Assembly: GCA_965222215.1 (NCBI GenBank)
Contig: OZ244931.1
Span: 2,108,001-2,172,000, forward strand
Source: JABJAG01 sp965222215
Lineage (GTDB): Bacteria; Pseudomonadota; Alphaproteobacteria; UBA6615
Direction of reading: 5' to 3'
Length of the DNA: 64,000 nt
Shown here piece by piece: positions 23,253 to 32,300 of this stretch (the stretch's first letter is position 1; every line of letters starts with the position of its first letter). Under the pieces are notes generated by a model. That model was not told the DNA's origin. It worked only from the letters and a program-made list of their open reading frames with translations, and did no database searches. The position numbers and the translations under genes were made by a program.

Positions 23253-23284
23253 CCGCGACGGGCCGCACTGTATATATGTCGCGG
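23253..23284. promoter_or_regulatory. Candidate operator between divergent CoA-metabolism genes
   Basis: CCGCGAC at 23253-23259 and GTCGCGG at 23278-23284 form a seven-base inverted repeat with an 18-base spacer that contains TATATAT. The element lies in the gap between the divergent 3-hydroxyacyl-CoA dehydrogenase and enoyl-CoA hydratase genes. A regulator is not encoded nearby. Confidence 0.35.
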
Positions 23285-23359
23285 ACAAATCAACAGTCCC
23301 GCCGAGCGTATCGCTATGCGGACGGGGCGAATTCAGCAACCAACGGGGGAGCGCATCAC

Positions 23360-24235
23360 ATGTCCAACCTGCCCACATCCGACGACTTCCAGGACATCCT
23401 GTTCGAAGTGAAGGACCACGTCGCCTGGATCACCATCAACCGGCCTGGTGCGCGCAACGCATTCCGCGAGCAGACGCTCGACGAGCTGGTCCACGCCTTC
23501 AAGTCCACCCGCAACGACGCCTCGATCGCCTGCGCGGTCGTCACCGGCGCGGGCGACCACTCCTTCTCCGCCGGCGGCGACTTCGGCGCGATGATGAAGC
23601 TGAACTTCACCAACGCCTACCACTGGAACGACCGGATGCTCGGCACCGCGATGACCATCCGCGGCCTGCCGATCCCCGTGATCGCCATGGTCAACGGCTG
23701 GTGCATGGGCGGCGGCCACGAACTGGCGCTGTGGTGCGACCTCGTGATCGCGTCCGACAAGGCGAACTTCGGCCAGTCAGGCGCCAAGGTCGCGGCCTGC
23801 CCGACGGTCGGCGCGACCCAGTACATCCCGCGCATCATCGGTGAGCGGCTGGCCCGCGAGATGATCTTCCTCGCACGCACCTTTAACGCCGAGGAGGCCG
23901 CGAGCATTGGCCTCATCAACAAGGTGGTGCCGCACGACAAGCTGCGCGAGGAAACCGAGAAGTGGTGTGAGACGATCAAGGGCCACAGCGGCCAGACGAT
24001 CCGCATGACCAAGAAGTCGCTCAACCATGAATCCGACCAGCTCTACGCGTCGTGGCAGCACGGCATGGAATTGCTGGCCCATGTGTGGGGCAGCGAGGAA
24101 TCGCTTGAGGGGATGCAGGCCTTCCTCGACAAGCGCAAGCCGGACTTCATGAAGTTCCGCATGCAGAACAAGGAAATCGTCGACCAGTATCTGGACGACC
24201 TGAACAACGACCGCAACCAGCTCAAGAAGGGCTGA
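23360..24235 (+). CDS. Enoyl-CoA hydratase/isomerase family protein (BadI/MenB-like subgroup)
   Basis: A 291-residue crotonase-fold enzyme. It shows VAWITINRPGARNAFREQ, the first oxyanion-hole region in FSAGGDFGAM, the second in WCMGGGHELALWCDLVIAS, and FGQSGAKVAACPTVGATQY where the family's catalytic acid/base residues lie. The C-terminal half ends in a long helix with FLDKRKPDFM, a tail shared by MenB and the ring-cleaving 2-ketocyclohexanecarboxyl-CoA hydrolase BadI. That supports a carbon-carbon bond forming or cleaving activity over simple hydration, but this is inference. The ATG at 23360 has GGGGAG nine bases upstream. The CoA-transferase follows on the same strand. Confidence 0.83.
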   Translation: MSNLPTSDDFQDILFEVKDHVAWITINRPGARNAFREQTLDELVHAFKSTRNDASIACAVVTGAGDHSFSAGGDFGAMMKLNFTNAYHWNDRMLGTAMTIRGLPIPVIAMVNGWCMGGGHELALWCDLVIASDKANFGQSGAKVAACPTVGATQYIPRIIGERLAREMIFLARTFNAEEAASIGLINKVVPHDKLREETEKWCETIKGHSGQTIRMTKKSLNHESDQLYASWQHGMELLAHVWGSEESLEGMQAFLDKRKPDFMKFRMQNKEIVDQYLDDLNNDRNQLKKG

Positions 24236-24285
24236 GTTCGGTCGAACCGTCATGGCCGGGCCTGACCCGACCATCTCGAAACACC

Positions 24286-24388
24286 CTCATGCTGAGCTTG
24301 TCGAAGCATGAGGATGCCGCCCTCGCCCTTCGTCAGGCTCAGGGTGAGGGCTCAGTCGGAAAGAGATGCCCGGATCAAGCCCGGGCAT
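24286..24388. repeat. Cluster of three palindromic repeat units (family B and a CCCGGGCAT-type unit)
   Basis: Hairpins are at 24286-24312 (CTCATGCT/AGCATGAG arms), 24320-24350 (CCCTCGCCCT/AGGGTGAGGG arms) and 24366-24388 (ATGCCCGG/CCGGGCAT arms). They fill the gap between the hydratase and the CoA-transferase genes. The first two share CTCAGGaTGAGG and GTCAGGCTCAGG strings with the copy at 22221-22275. Confidence 0.8.
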
Positions 24389-24409
24389 GACGAAGTTGTG
24401 GAGGCCGAA

Positions 24410-25612
24410 ATGTCCGGCACCGATAAAAAAGGCGCGCTCGACGGTATCCGCGTGATCGATCTCACGCGGGTGCTGGCCGGGCCTTTCTGCACGATGATGC
24501 TCGGCGACATGGGCGCCGACGTGGTGAAGATCGAGCAGCCCGGGCGGGGCGACGATACCCGCGCCTGGGGGCCGCCGTTCATCGGCGAGGAGTCCGCCTA
24601 TTTCCTCGGGGCCAACCGCAACAAGCGCGGGATGACCCTGAACCTCAAGGAAGAGGCCGGCCGGGCGGTCCTGAAGGAACTGCTGCGCGACGCCGATGTG
24701 GTGGTCGACAACTTCAAGCTCGGCACCATGGCGAAATTCGGCTTCGACGATGCCTGGTATGAAGAAAACGCACCGCAAATCGTGCGTGCGTCAATCCTGG
24801 GCTACGGTTCGACCGGCCCCCGCGCGGGCCTGCCCGGATACGACTTCCTGCTCCAGGCCGAAAGCGGCCTCATGAGCATCACCGGCGAGGCCGACGGCGA
24901 CCCGATGAAGCTGGGCGTGGCGATCGTCGACCTGTGCACCGGCATGTACGCGCTGTCATCGGTGCTCGCCGCGCTGCAGGCACGCCACCGCACCGGCAAG
25001 GGCCAGTATGTCGAGGTCTCGCTCTACGATACCGGCGTGTCGCTGCTCGCCAACGTCGCGTCGAACTTTCTCGCATCCGGCAAGCCGGCGGGGCGCTACG
25101 GCAACGGCCACCCCAACATTGTGCCCTACAACGCCTACCCGACCCGCGACGGCATGATCGCGCTGTCGGTCGGCAATGACGGCCAGTTCCAGACTTTCTG
25201 CAACGCCGTCGGCCAGGACGAATGGGCCGACGACGAAAGGTTCGCGCGCAACCGCGACCGGGTCGAGAACCGCGACGCCTGCGACGGCATGATCTCGGAC
25301 CTGCTGAAGACCGACGACACCGCCGCATGGCTGGACAAGCTGCAGGCGGCCGGCGTGTCCTGCGCGCCGATCAACACGGTCGATCAGGCTCTCACCGCGG
25401 AACACACGCTGGCCCGCGAACTGGTCACCAAGGCCGTGCATACGAAAGAGGGCGAGATCACCCTGCCCGGCATCCCGTTCCGTTTCTCGGACACGGCGGC
25501 CGCCGTCCGGCGCGCTCCGCCGTCGCTCGGCGAACACACCGAGGAAATACTTTCGGAGATCGGCAAGTCCGCCGACGATATCGCAAAACTGCGCAAGAGC
25601 GGCGCAATCTAA
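24410..25612 (+). CDS. CaiB/BaiF class III CoA-transferase
   Basis: A 400-residue family III CoA-transferase. The N-terminal segment has GIRVIDLTRVLAGPFCTMML, then GADVVKIEQPGRGDDTRAWG for CoA binding. The catalytic Asp is expected in GVAIVDLCTGMYALSSVLAA, and the linker region continues GKGQYVEVSLYDTGVSLLA. This family transfers CoA between carnitine, oxalate, 2-hydroxyacid or aromatic acid partners. The start ATG at 24410 follows GGAGG by seven bases. A longer frame upstream translates repeat DNA and was rejected. It is grouped with the BadI/MenB-like hydratase and an alpha/beta hydrolase, suggesting degradation of a cyclic or branched acid. Confidence 0.87.
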   Translation: MSGTDKKGALDGIRVIDLTRVLAGPFCTMMLGDMGADVVKIEQPGRGDDTRAWGPPFIGEESAYFLGANRNKRGMTLNLKEEAGRAVLKELLRDADVVVDNFKLGTMAKFGFDDAWYEENAPQIVRASILGYGSTGPRAGLPGYDFLLQAESGLMSITGEADGDPMKLGVAIVDLCTGMYALSSVLAALQARHRTGKGQYVEVSLYDTGVSLLANVASNFLASGKPAGRYGNGHPNIVPYNAYPTRDGMIALSVGNDGQFQTFCNAVGQDEWADDERFARNRDRVENRDACDGMISDLLKTDDTAAWLDKLQAAGVSCAPINTVDQALTAEHTLARELVTKAVHTKEGEITLPGIPFRFSDTAAAVRRAPPSLGEHTEEILSEIGKSADDIAKLRKSGAI

Positions 25613-25721
25613 ATCGTTCCGTTTCGTCGCAAGTGACGTTCGCCCCAACGGGTGGGCGCATATCCGACCGTGTGAGAAACTGCGCGCCGAATCCAAACCG
25701 CACAAAAAGGGCTGCTGAGCG

Positions 25722-26531
25722 ATGGCTGAAAGAATCGATGTCGGACACATCACACTCAATGTCGATCAGAAGGGCGATGGACCGGCTTTCTTCTTCATTC
25801 CCGGCCTCGTCGGGGTGATGAACTCCTGGGATTACCAGCGGGAAATCTTCTCCGACCGCTACCGCTGCATCTCCTTCGACCATCGCGGCGCCGGCGACAG
25901 TGACCGCCCCGGCCCCGACGGCTATTCGACCCAGCACATCGCGGACGACGTCATCGCGCTGATGGATACGCTCGGTATCGAGAAGGCGCACGCGCTGGGC
26001 ACGTCCACGGGTGGCGCGATCCTGCAGAACCTGGCGATCGACCACCCCGACCGCCTGCGCTGCTGCATCTTCTCCAACACCTGGACCAAGGCCGACGAAT
26101 ACATCCGCCGCGTCCAGATCGCACGCAAGCAGATCGCGCTGAACGAGGGCAAGGAAGCCTATGTCGAGATCAGCTCGCTGTTCACCAACGGCTGCAACCA
26201 GTTCCGCTACAACCTCGACAAGGTGATGGAGCTGGAGAAGCGCTCGATGGAGACGATCGCAGAACCGGACGTGCTCGCCGCGCGCATCGACATGACCCTG
26301 AACCACGACCGGCTGGACGAGATCACGAAGATCAAGAACCCGTCGCTCGTGGTCGGCACCCGCGACGACGCGACCGTGCCCTACTACTTCTCTGAAGACC
26401 TGCACGAAGCCATCGAGGGTTCCGAACTGGTGATCGTGGAAGAAGGCGGGCACTACTCCTATCGCCGCCACCCGGAAGAATGGGCCGGCATCGTCGGTCC
26501 CTTCCTCGCGAAGTGGGAAGACAAGGTCTGA
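25722..26531 (+). CDS. Alpha/beta hydrolase
   Basis: A 269-residue alpha/beta hydrolase of the 3-oxoadipate enol-lactonase-like branch. The nucleophile Ser is in HALGTSTGGAILQNLA, the Asp in VVGTRDDATVP, and the His in EEGGHYSYRRHPEEW, so the triad is complete. The oxyanion region is FFIPGLVGVMNSWDYQ and the HxGxGxS-type region is FDHRGAGDSDRP. It may hydrolyse an ester, lactone or C-C bond of a ring-fission product. The stop codon overlaps the start of the next Gfo/Idh/MocA gene (TGATG), so the two are translated together. Confidence 0.86.
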   Translation: MAERIDVGHITLNVDQKGDGPAFFFIPGLVGVMNSWDYQREIFSDRYRCISFDHRGAGDSDRPGPDGYSTQHIADDVIALMDTLGIEKAHALGTSTGGAILQNLAIDHPDRLRCCIFSNTWTKADEYIRRVQIARKQIALNEGKEAYVEISSLFTNGCNQFRYNLDKVMELEKRSMETIAEPDVLAARIDMTLNHDRLDEITKIKNPSLVVGTRDDATVPYYFSEDLHEAIEGSELVIVEEGGHYSYRRHPEEWAGIVGPFLAKWEDKV

Positions 26532-27520
26532 TGCGCGTCGGCATTGTGGGTATCGGATGGTGGTCCGATGTCCTGGCCGAGGTAATCGGGCGCTCCGACA
26601 AGCTCGAGCTTCGCGCCGGCTACACGCGCTCCCCGGAAAAGAATGCGAAGTTCGCCGAGACATTCGGGTGCGAAGCGATGGCCTCCTACGAGGACATGCT
26701 CGCGCTCGACGACCTCGACGGGGTGATCCTGACGACCCCGAACTCGGCCCATCGTCCCGGAACGGAAGCGGCCGCGGCCGCGGGCAAGCATGTCTTCGTG
26801 GAAAAGCCCGTCTCGAACACCATCGCCGACGGGCGGGCGATGATTGCGGCCTGCGAGGATGCGGGCGTCGTCCTCGCGGTCGGTCATTCGTACCGCCGCC
26901 ACGGCGCGCTCCGGCACCTCAAGCACATGATCGACAGCGGCGAACTCGGGCGGGTCAGCCTCGTCGAGGGCATGTTCTCGAACGATAACGGGCTGAAGCT
27001 AAAGCCCGGCGCGTGGCGCACCGATCCGGCCGAGATTCCCGGTGGCTGCCTGATGCAGATCGGCATCCACCAGATCGACAACCTGCTCTACCTGCTGGGA
27101 GATGCAACGGAACTGACCGCGTATGTCGACCGGCTGGAAACCGAACCGGAGATCGAGGACGTCACAACCGTCCTGATGCGGTTCAAGTCGGGCGCCATCG
27201 GCTACGCGGCCTCCGACTACATCTCGCCGCGCCGGTTTGAGCTGACGGTACACGGCACCAAGGGCAATGCGTTTTTCGACATGGACAATGACGGGCTGCG
27301 CATCCAGCGCACCGGCGAGACCAAGCCGAGCCCCGTGGAGTATCCACCGAACGACCACCTGCTGGCTGAACTGGAAGACTTTGCCGACGCCGCATCCGAG
27401 GGCCGCAAGCCCGAGGTCGATGGCACCGACGCGCTCAATCCGCTCGCGGTGGTGCTCGGCGCGGTGCAGTCCTCGCGGGAAGGCCGCTCGATCCCGCTCG
27501 CGGAGATTCTCGGCGATTGA
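26531..27520 (+). CDS. Gfo/Idh/MocA family NAD(P)-dependent oxidoreductase
   Basis: 329 residues starting MRVGIVGIGWWSDVLAEVIG, which is very like the start of the protein at 2056-3066 (GLGWWG there). EKP occurs in HVFVEKPVSN, and GSHL-type chemistry is represented by LMQIGIHQIDNLLYLLGD. A long C-terminal beta domain follows. The ATG overlaps the alpha/beta hydrolase stop in a TGATG arrangement. The two paralogues at 2.0 and 26.5 kb share the GWW signature, so they probably act on similar compounds. This one belongs to the CoA-thioester operon. Confidence 0.85.
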   Translation: MRVGIVGIGWWSDVLAEVIGRSDKLELRAGYTRSPEKNAKFAETFGCEAMASYEDMLALDDLDGVILTTPNSAHRPGTEAAAAAGKHVFVEKPVSNTIADGRAMIAACEDAGVVLAVGHSYRRHGALRHLKHMIDSGELGRVSLVEGMFSNDNGLKLKPGAWRTDPAEIPGGCLMQIGIHQIDNLLYLLGDATELTAYVDRLETEPEIEDVTTVLMRFKSGAIGYAASDYISPRRFELTVHGTKGNAFFDMDNDGLRIQRTGETKPSPVEYPPNDHLLAELEDFADAASEGRKPEVDGTDALNPLAVVLGAVQSSREGRSIPLAEILGD

Positions 27521-27536
27521 AAAAGTGCCCAGACGC

Positions 27537-27573
27537 GCCTATGTAGAATTCTACATAGGATTTCTACATAGGC
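27537..27573 (+). promoter_or_regulatory. Palindromic operator of the vapBC module
   Basis: A perfect 22-base palindrome at 27538-27559 (CCTATGTAGAA/TTCTACATAGG) is followed by a third half-site TTCTACATAGG at 27562-27572. GCCTATGTAGAA at 27537-27548 also pairs with 27562-27573. This is the standard layout for an operator that binds a VapB or VapBC complex. The antitoxin ATG is at 27582. Confidence 0.8.
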
Positions 27574-27581
27574 AGAATTCG

Positions 27582-27833
27582 ATGGCGCTCAACATCAAGA
27601 ACGACGAGGTCGACGAGCTCGCTGAAACGCTGCGCGAGCTTACCGGCGACAGCAAGACCAAGATTGTGCGCGACGCATTGCGTGAGAAGCTCGCGAAGGA
27701 AAAGACGAAACGCGATGTCGACGCCAAGGTCGAAGCCGCGCTTGAGATCGGTCGCCGTGCCGCCGCCCATAAACGCGATGATGCCGTCACGCTGGAGGAA
27801 CTCCTTTACGACGAACGCGGCTTGCCGCGCTGA
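27582..27833 (+). CDS. vapB: VapB-type antitoxin
   Basis: An 83-residue antitoxin of the ribbon-helix-helix/PSK-transcription-factor type (MALNIKNDEVDELAETLREL, then TGDSKTKIVRDALREKLAKE, the classic N-terminal DNA-binding layout). The C-terminal part is a charged tail that would bind the toxin (DAVTLEELLYDERGLPR). The ATG lies eight bases after the operator. Its stop TGA overlaps the toxin start ATG by one base (TGATG). It probably represses its own promoter through the palindrome at 27538-27559 together with VapC. Confidence 0.85.
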   Translation: MALNIKNDEVDELAETLRELTGDSKTKIVRDALREKLAKEKTKRDVDAKVEAALEIGRRAAAHKRDDAVTLEELLYDERGLPR

Positions 27834-28234
27834 TGGTCGTCGATTCCTCAGCCCTGCTGGCGATCCTGTTTCAGGAAAGCGACGCGCAGATTCACGCAAG
27901 GGCATTGGCCGCATCGGGTGATACACGGATGTCGGCCGGTTCGTACCTGGAAGCGGCGATCGTCGCCGACAATAGTCTCGACGCGACGAACGGACGGAAG
28001 CTGAACGAACTCGTAACCCTGTTCTCCATAGAACTGACAGCCGTCACTGAAAGTCAGAGCGAAATCGCACGTCAGGCCTATCAGGAATTCGGCAAGGGCA
28101 ACCACCCCGCAGGCCTTAACTTCGGCGATTGCTTCGCTTACGCGTTGGCGAAGGAACTGCGCGAACCGCTGCTATTCAAGGGCGATGATTTCTCCAAGAC
28201 GGACATCGTACCCGCCTTGTCGCAGAACGGTTAG
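27833..28234 (+). CDS. vapC: VapC-type PIN-domain ribonuclease toxin
   Basis: A 133-residue PIN domain. The acidic active site is Asp4 in MVVDSSALLAIL, the Glu in GSYLEAAIV, the Asp in NFGDCFAYALA and the final Asp in LLFKGDDFSKTD. This gives the usual quartet. Such toxins cleave tRNA or rRNA and are held inactive by VapB. The ATG overlaps the vapB stop and both genes are translated from the same message. Its stop overlaps the convergent Ldh_2-type gene at 28231-28234. Confidence 0.86.
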   Translation: MVVDSSALLAILFQESDAQIHARALAASGDTRMSAGSYLEAAIVADNSLDATNGRKLNELVTLFSIELTAVTESQSEIARQAYQEFGKGNHPAGLNFGDCFAYALAKELREPLLFKGDDFSKTDIVPALSQNG

Positions 28235-29316
28235 GCGACGCCCGCGATTTCCGCGCTCCTGGCGGGCTCGAGACCGACCTGCCCGGCGGCTTCCAGCAAC
28301 AGGTCCCACGTCCCCATCGGGATTTCGATTCCCTTCGCCCCGCGCTCGGCGCGCGCGATCCGTTCGGGGTCGCCCGGCACAAGCACAGGTTCGTCCGGAT
28401 TGGCGGGCTTTGCACTCTTCGAATAGTCGGACATCGCGGTGATCTCCCGCTTGATCCAGTCCGGATCGCCGAGGCGCTGCGGGTCGATCACGACCATCGT
28501 CATGGTGTTGATCACGCCGTCGAGGCGTTCGTGTTCCGGCTGGATGGTCCCGCCGCCGGACAAGGCGCCAGACATCAGTTCGGCCATCAGGCACAACGCG
28601 TAGCCCTTGTGGTCGGCGAACGGCCGCAGCGCGCCCAGCGGCTCGTTGAACATGACGCCCGGATCGCTGGTGGGCTGGCCGTTAGAATCTATCAGCCAGC
28701 TCTCCGGCACTGTTTTTCCCGAGTTGTGGGCGACGCGGACCTTGCCCATCGCCACGACGCTGGTCGCCATATCGAGAATCACAGGCGCATCGGGATCTGC
28801 GCTCGGCATGCCCATGGTTACCGGGTTCGTCCCGAAGCGCGCTTCCGCGCCACGGTGCGGCGCAACCATCTCGTGATGATCGGTCACGTTGGTGAAGTGA
28901 ACCGAGACCATGCCCGCGCCGGTCACGGTCTCCGCATAGGTGCCGACCCGCCCGATATGGTGGGAGTTCTTGAGGGTCGCCACGCAGACGCCGGTTTTTC
29001 GGGTCCGCTCGATGGCGGCCTCCGTAACGTCGGCGGCCACGCGCTGGCCGTAGCCCTTGTTGCCGTCGAACTGCAGGAACGGCCCGTCGTCGCGCACGCA
29101 TTCGGCCGGCGCGTTGGCGACCAGCAGGCCGCGCTCGTAGTTGCGAATGTAGGTCGGGATCATCTGCACGCCATGACTGTCATGGCCCGACAGGTTCGCC
29201 CCCACCAGATGCTCCGAGACGACCCGGCACTCGTTTTCGTCACTACCCGTCAGCCGCACGATCTCATGGATCAGCGCGGTCAACGGTTCGGCCTGAACGG
29301 TTATTTCGCCGGTCAC
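28231..29316 (-). CDS. Malate/L-lactate dehydrogenase-like (Ldh_2 family) oxidoreductase
   Basis: 361 residues in the Ldh_2/YbiC/ureidoglycolate dehydrogenase family, with a fold unrelated to classical lactate dehydrogenases. Motifs seen are NLSGHDSHGVQMIPTYIRNY, FDGNKGYGQRVA, KNSHHIGRVGTYAE, GAEARFGTNPVTMGMP and ILDMATSVVAMGKVRVAHNSG. The catalytic His of the family is in the SHHIGR segment. These enzymes use NAD(P) to reduce 2-oxoacids, and some reduce delta1-piperideine-2-carboxylate or delta1-pyrroline-2-carboxylate. That would fit the adjacent proline catabolism gene. The stop overlaps the vapC stop. PutA begins upstream on the same strand. Confidence 0.84.
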   Translation of the reverse strand: MTGEITVQAEPLTALIHEIVRLTGSDENECRVVSEHLVGANLSGHDSHGVQMIPTYIRNYERGLLVANAPAECVRDDGPFLQFDGNKGYGQRVAADVTEAAIERTRKTGVCVATLKNSHHIGRVGTYAETVTGAGMVSVHFTNVTDHHEMVAPHRGAEARFGTNPVTMGMPSADPDAPVILDMATSVVAMGKVRVAHNSGKTVPESWLIDSNGQPTSDPGVMFNEPLGALRPFADHKGYALCLMAELMSGALSGGGTIQPEHERLDGVINTMTMVVIDPQRLGDPDWIKREITAMSDYSKSAKPANPDEPVLVPGDPERIARAERGAKGIEIPMGTWDLLLEAAGQVGLEPARSAEIAGVA

Positions 29317-29358
29317 GGGTTCCTCCCCCTCGAAAGCACAAATGCGGAAGCTAGCCGA

Positions 29359-32300
29359 TCAGTCGTCCATCGTCATCAGCGCGGTGTTACCGCCCGCCGC
29401 GGCGGTATTCACGCTCACAGTCCGCTCCACCGCGAACCTTGGCAGGTAGTGTGGCCCACCCGCTTTCGGCCCCGTGCCCGACAAGCCCTCGCCACCGAAC
29501 GGCTGTACGCCGACAATGGCACCGATCATCGAACGATTCACATAGGCGTTGCCGACACGCGCACGCTCGAGGATCGCGCGCTGGGTCGTCTCTATTCGGC
29601 TGTGCACCCCCAGGGTGAGACCGTAACCGGTCGCGTTGACGGCATCGACAACGTCATTCAGGCGGTCGGCGGCATAGCGCACAACGTGAACGATGGGGCC
29701 GAATACCTCTCGGGTCAGGATCGAGGCGTCATCGATTTCGAAGACCTTCGGGCCGAAAAACGTGCCCTGCGCGCAGCCCGGGCCGGTCGGCAGGTCCACC
29801 AGCGTGCGGCCGGCCGCTGCCATCTTTCGGGCGTGAGCGACGAGTGTCGCGCGTGCATCCTCATCGATGACCGGTCCCACGTCCGTCGAAAGTTCCCACG
29901 GGTCGCCAACGACGAGCTCCGCACACGCACCGCGAAAGAGTTCGACAATCCGGTCTGCCACGTCTTCCTGCAGGAACATCAAACGCAACGCCGAGCACCG
30001 CTGGCCCGCCGAGCCGATCCCGCTGGTGATTGCATCGTCGACCACCTGTTCCGGCAGGGCGCTGGCATCGACGATCATGGCGTTCTGACCACCGGTCTCC
30101 GCGATCAGAGGCACGATCGGGCCGTTCTTGTCTGCGAGGACCCGGTTGATGGCGCGGGCCGTTTCGGTCGATCCGGTGAAGGCGACGCCGGCCACGTCGC
30201 GATGCGCCACCAGCGCGGCGCCGATATCACCGCCGCCCGGCATGAATGCCAGCGCCTCGGGCGGAACGCCGGCTTCCTGCATCAGGCACACGGTGCGCAT
30301 TGCAATCAGCGGTGTCTGTTCGGCGGGTTTCGCGATCACGGCGTTGCCCGCCGCCAAAGCCGCTGTTACCTGCCCTGTGAAAATTGCGAGGGGAAAATTC
30401 CAAGGGCTGATACACACAAAAACGCCGCGCCCGTGCAACGAAATTTTATTGGATTCGCCGGTCGGTCCCGGCAATGCGACCGAACCGGCGAATTGTTCGC
30501 GAGCGCGAGCCGCATAGTAGCGGGAGAAATCCACAGCCTCGCGGACTTCGGCCAGGGCATCCGGCACGGTCTTGCCGGCTTCGCGGATGGCCAACGCCAT
30601 TAACTCGTAGCGATGCTCCTCCAGAAGATCCGCGACCCGCTCCAGCACCGTCGCGCGATCATCGGCGGAATATGCGGACCAGGCGGCGAAACCTTCCCGA
30701 CCGGCTTCGAAGGCCGCGTCGACCATAGCGGCATCTGCTGCCCAAACCTCACCCACCTGCTGGCTGCGGTCGGCAGGATTGAGCACGGGACGGGGCGCGC
30801 CGTTGGCGCGCGCGTCGCCGGCGATGAGGGGCTGCGCGATATAGCCGGTCTGCGGCGCGTCCGACATCCCGGCATAGAGTTCGCCGACCACGACCGGATC
30901 GGTCAGGTCCATTCCCGCAGCGTTCCTTCGCTCGGGCCCGTAGATGTTTTCCGGCAGCGGAATGCGCGGATGCGGGATCTGATCCAGCCCCCGTGTCACT
31001 TCCACCGGATCGGCGACGATGCCGTCGATGGGAGCCGCATCGTCGCGCAGGCGGTTCACGAAGGACGAGTTCGCGCCGTTTTCCAGCAGCCGGCGAACGA
31101 GATAGGGCAAAAGATCCTTATGACTTCCGACCGGGGCGTAAATGCGGCACGCCACGCTGTCTGCCGAATCCGGTGAAACAATCTGGTGGTAGAGCGGCTC
31201 GCCCATACCGTGAAGGCGCTGGAACTCGTAACCCGACGGGTTGTCGGCCATGTGCATCACCGCCGCCACGGTATGGGCGTTGTGAGTCGCGAACATCGGA
31301 TAGACAGCGTCCGGCGCATCCAGAAGCCGCGAGGCGCAGGCCAGATAGGACACATCGGTGGAAGATTTGCGGGTGAACACCGGATAGCCGGAAAGACCTT
31401 TTTCCTGAGCCCATTTGATCTCGCTGTCCCAGTACGCCCCCTTCACGAGCCGGACCGGCACGCGCCGTCCGGTCTCGCGCGCCAGTTCGACGATGTGCGT
31501 CACCAGATGGATGGCACGCTTCTGATAGGCCTGTACGGCCAGACCGAAGCCCTCCCAGGACGCAAGTGCCGGATCGCGCAGGACCTGCGTGAATATCTCG
31601 ACGGACATGTCCAGCCGGTCAGCCTCCTCGGCATCGACCGTCAGCCCGATATCGGCCGCCCGGCAGGCGCGTGCGAGCTCACCCAGCCGGTCCGCGAGCG
31701 CGGGAACCGCGTCCTCGCGCCGGGCGAACTCGTAACGCGGGTGAAGCGCCGAAAGCTTGACCGACACGCCGGGCGCATCGCGCGGGCCCATCCCCGCCGC
31801 CGCCGCGGCGATGGCTTCGATCGCGTGCGAATAGCTCTCGAAATAGCGTGCCGCGTCGCCGGCGGTCCGGGCCCCCTCGCCCAGCATGTCGAAGGAATGG
31901 GTGTAGCCGCCGCGCCGGTCGTCTTCGGCGCGTGCCAGGGCCTCGTCGATATCCCGGCCCATGACAAACTGGCGGCCGAGCACCCGCATCGCCCGCCGCA
32001 CCGCTTCGCGGATAACCGGCTCGCCCGCCCGCGAAATCAGCCGCGACAGAACCGAGCGGCCATCCTGCCGAGCGAGCGGATCATCTTCCACGACACGACC
32101 GGTCAGCATCAGTGCCAGGGTCGATGCGTTGACGAACCAGCTTTCGCTGCGTCCCAGATGCGCCTGCCAGTTCGCGCCGCCGATCTTGTCGGCGATCAGC
32201 CGGTCCGCGGTCTCCGAATCGGGAATTCGAAGCAGGGCTTCCGCGAGACACATCAGCGCGACGCCTTCCGGGGTGGTCAGTTCGTACTCCTCAAGGAAGT

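Noticed and set aside
28531..30603. Long plus-strand open frame of 690 codons.
   Set aside because: It is antisense to putA and the Ldh_2-type gene, is rich in Arg/His/Gly, and shows no recognisable domain, as expected for a GC-rich shadow frame.
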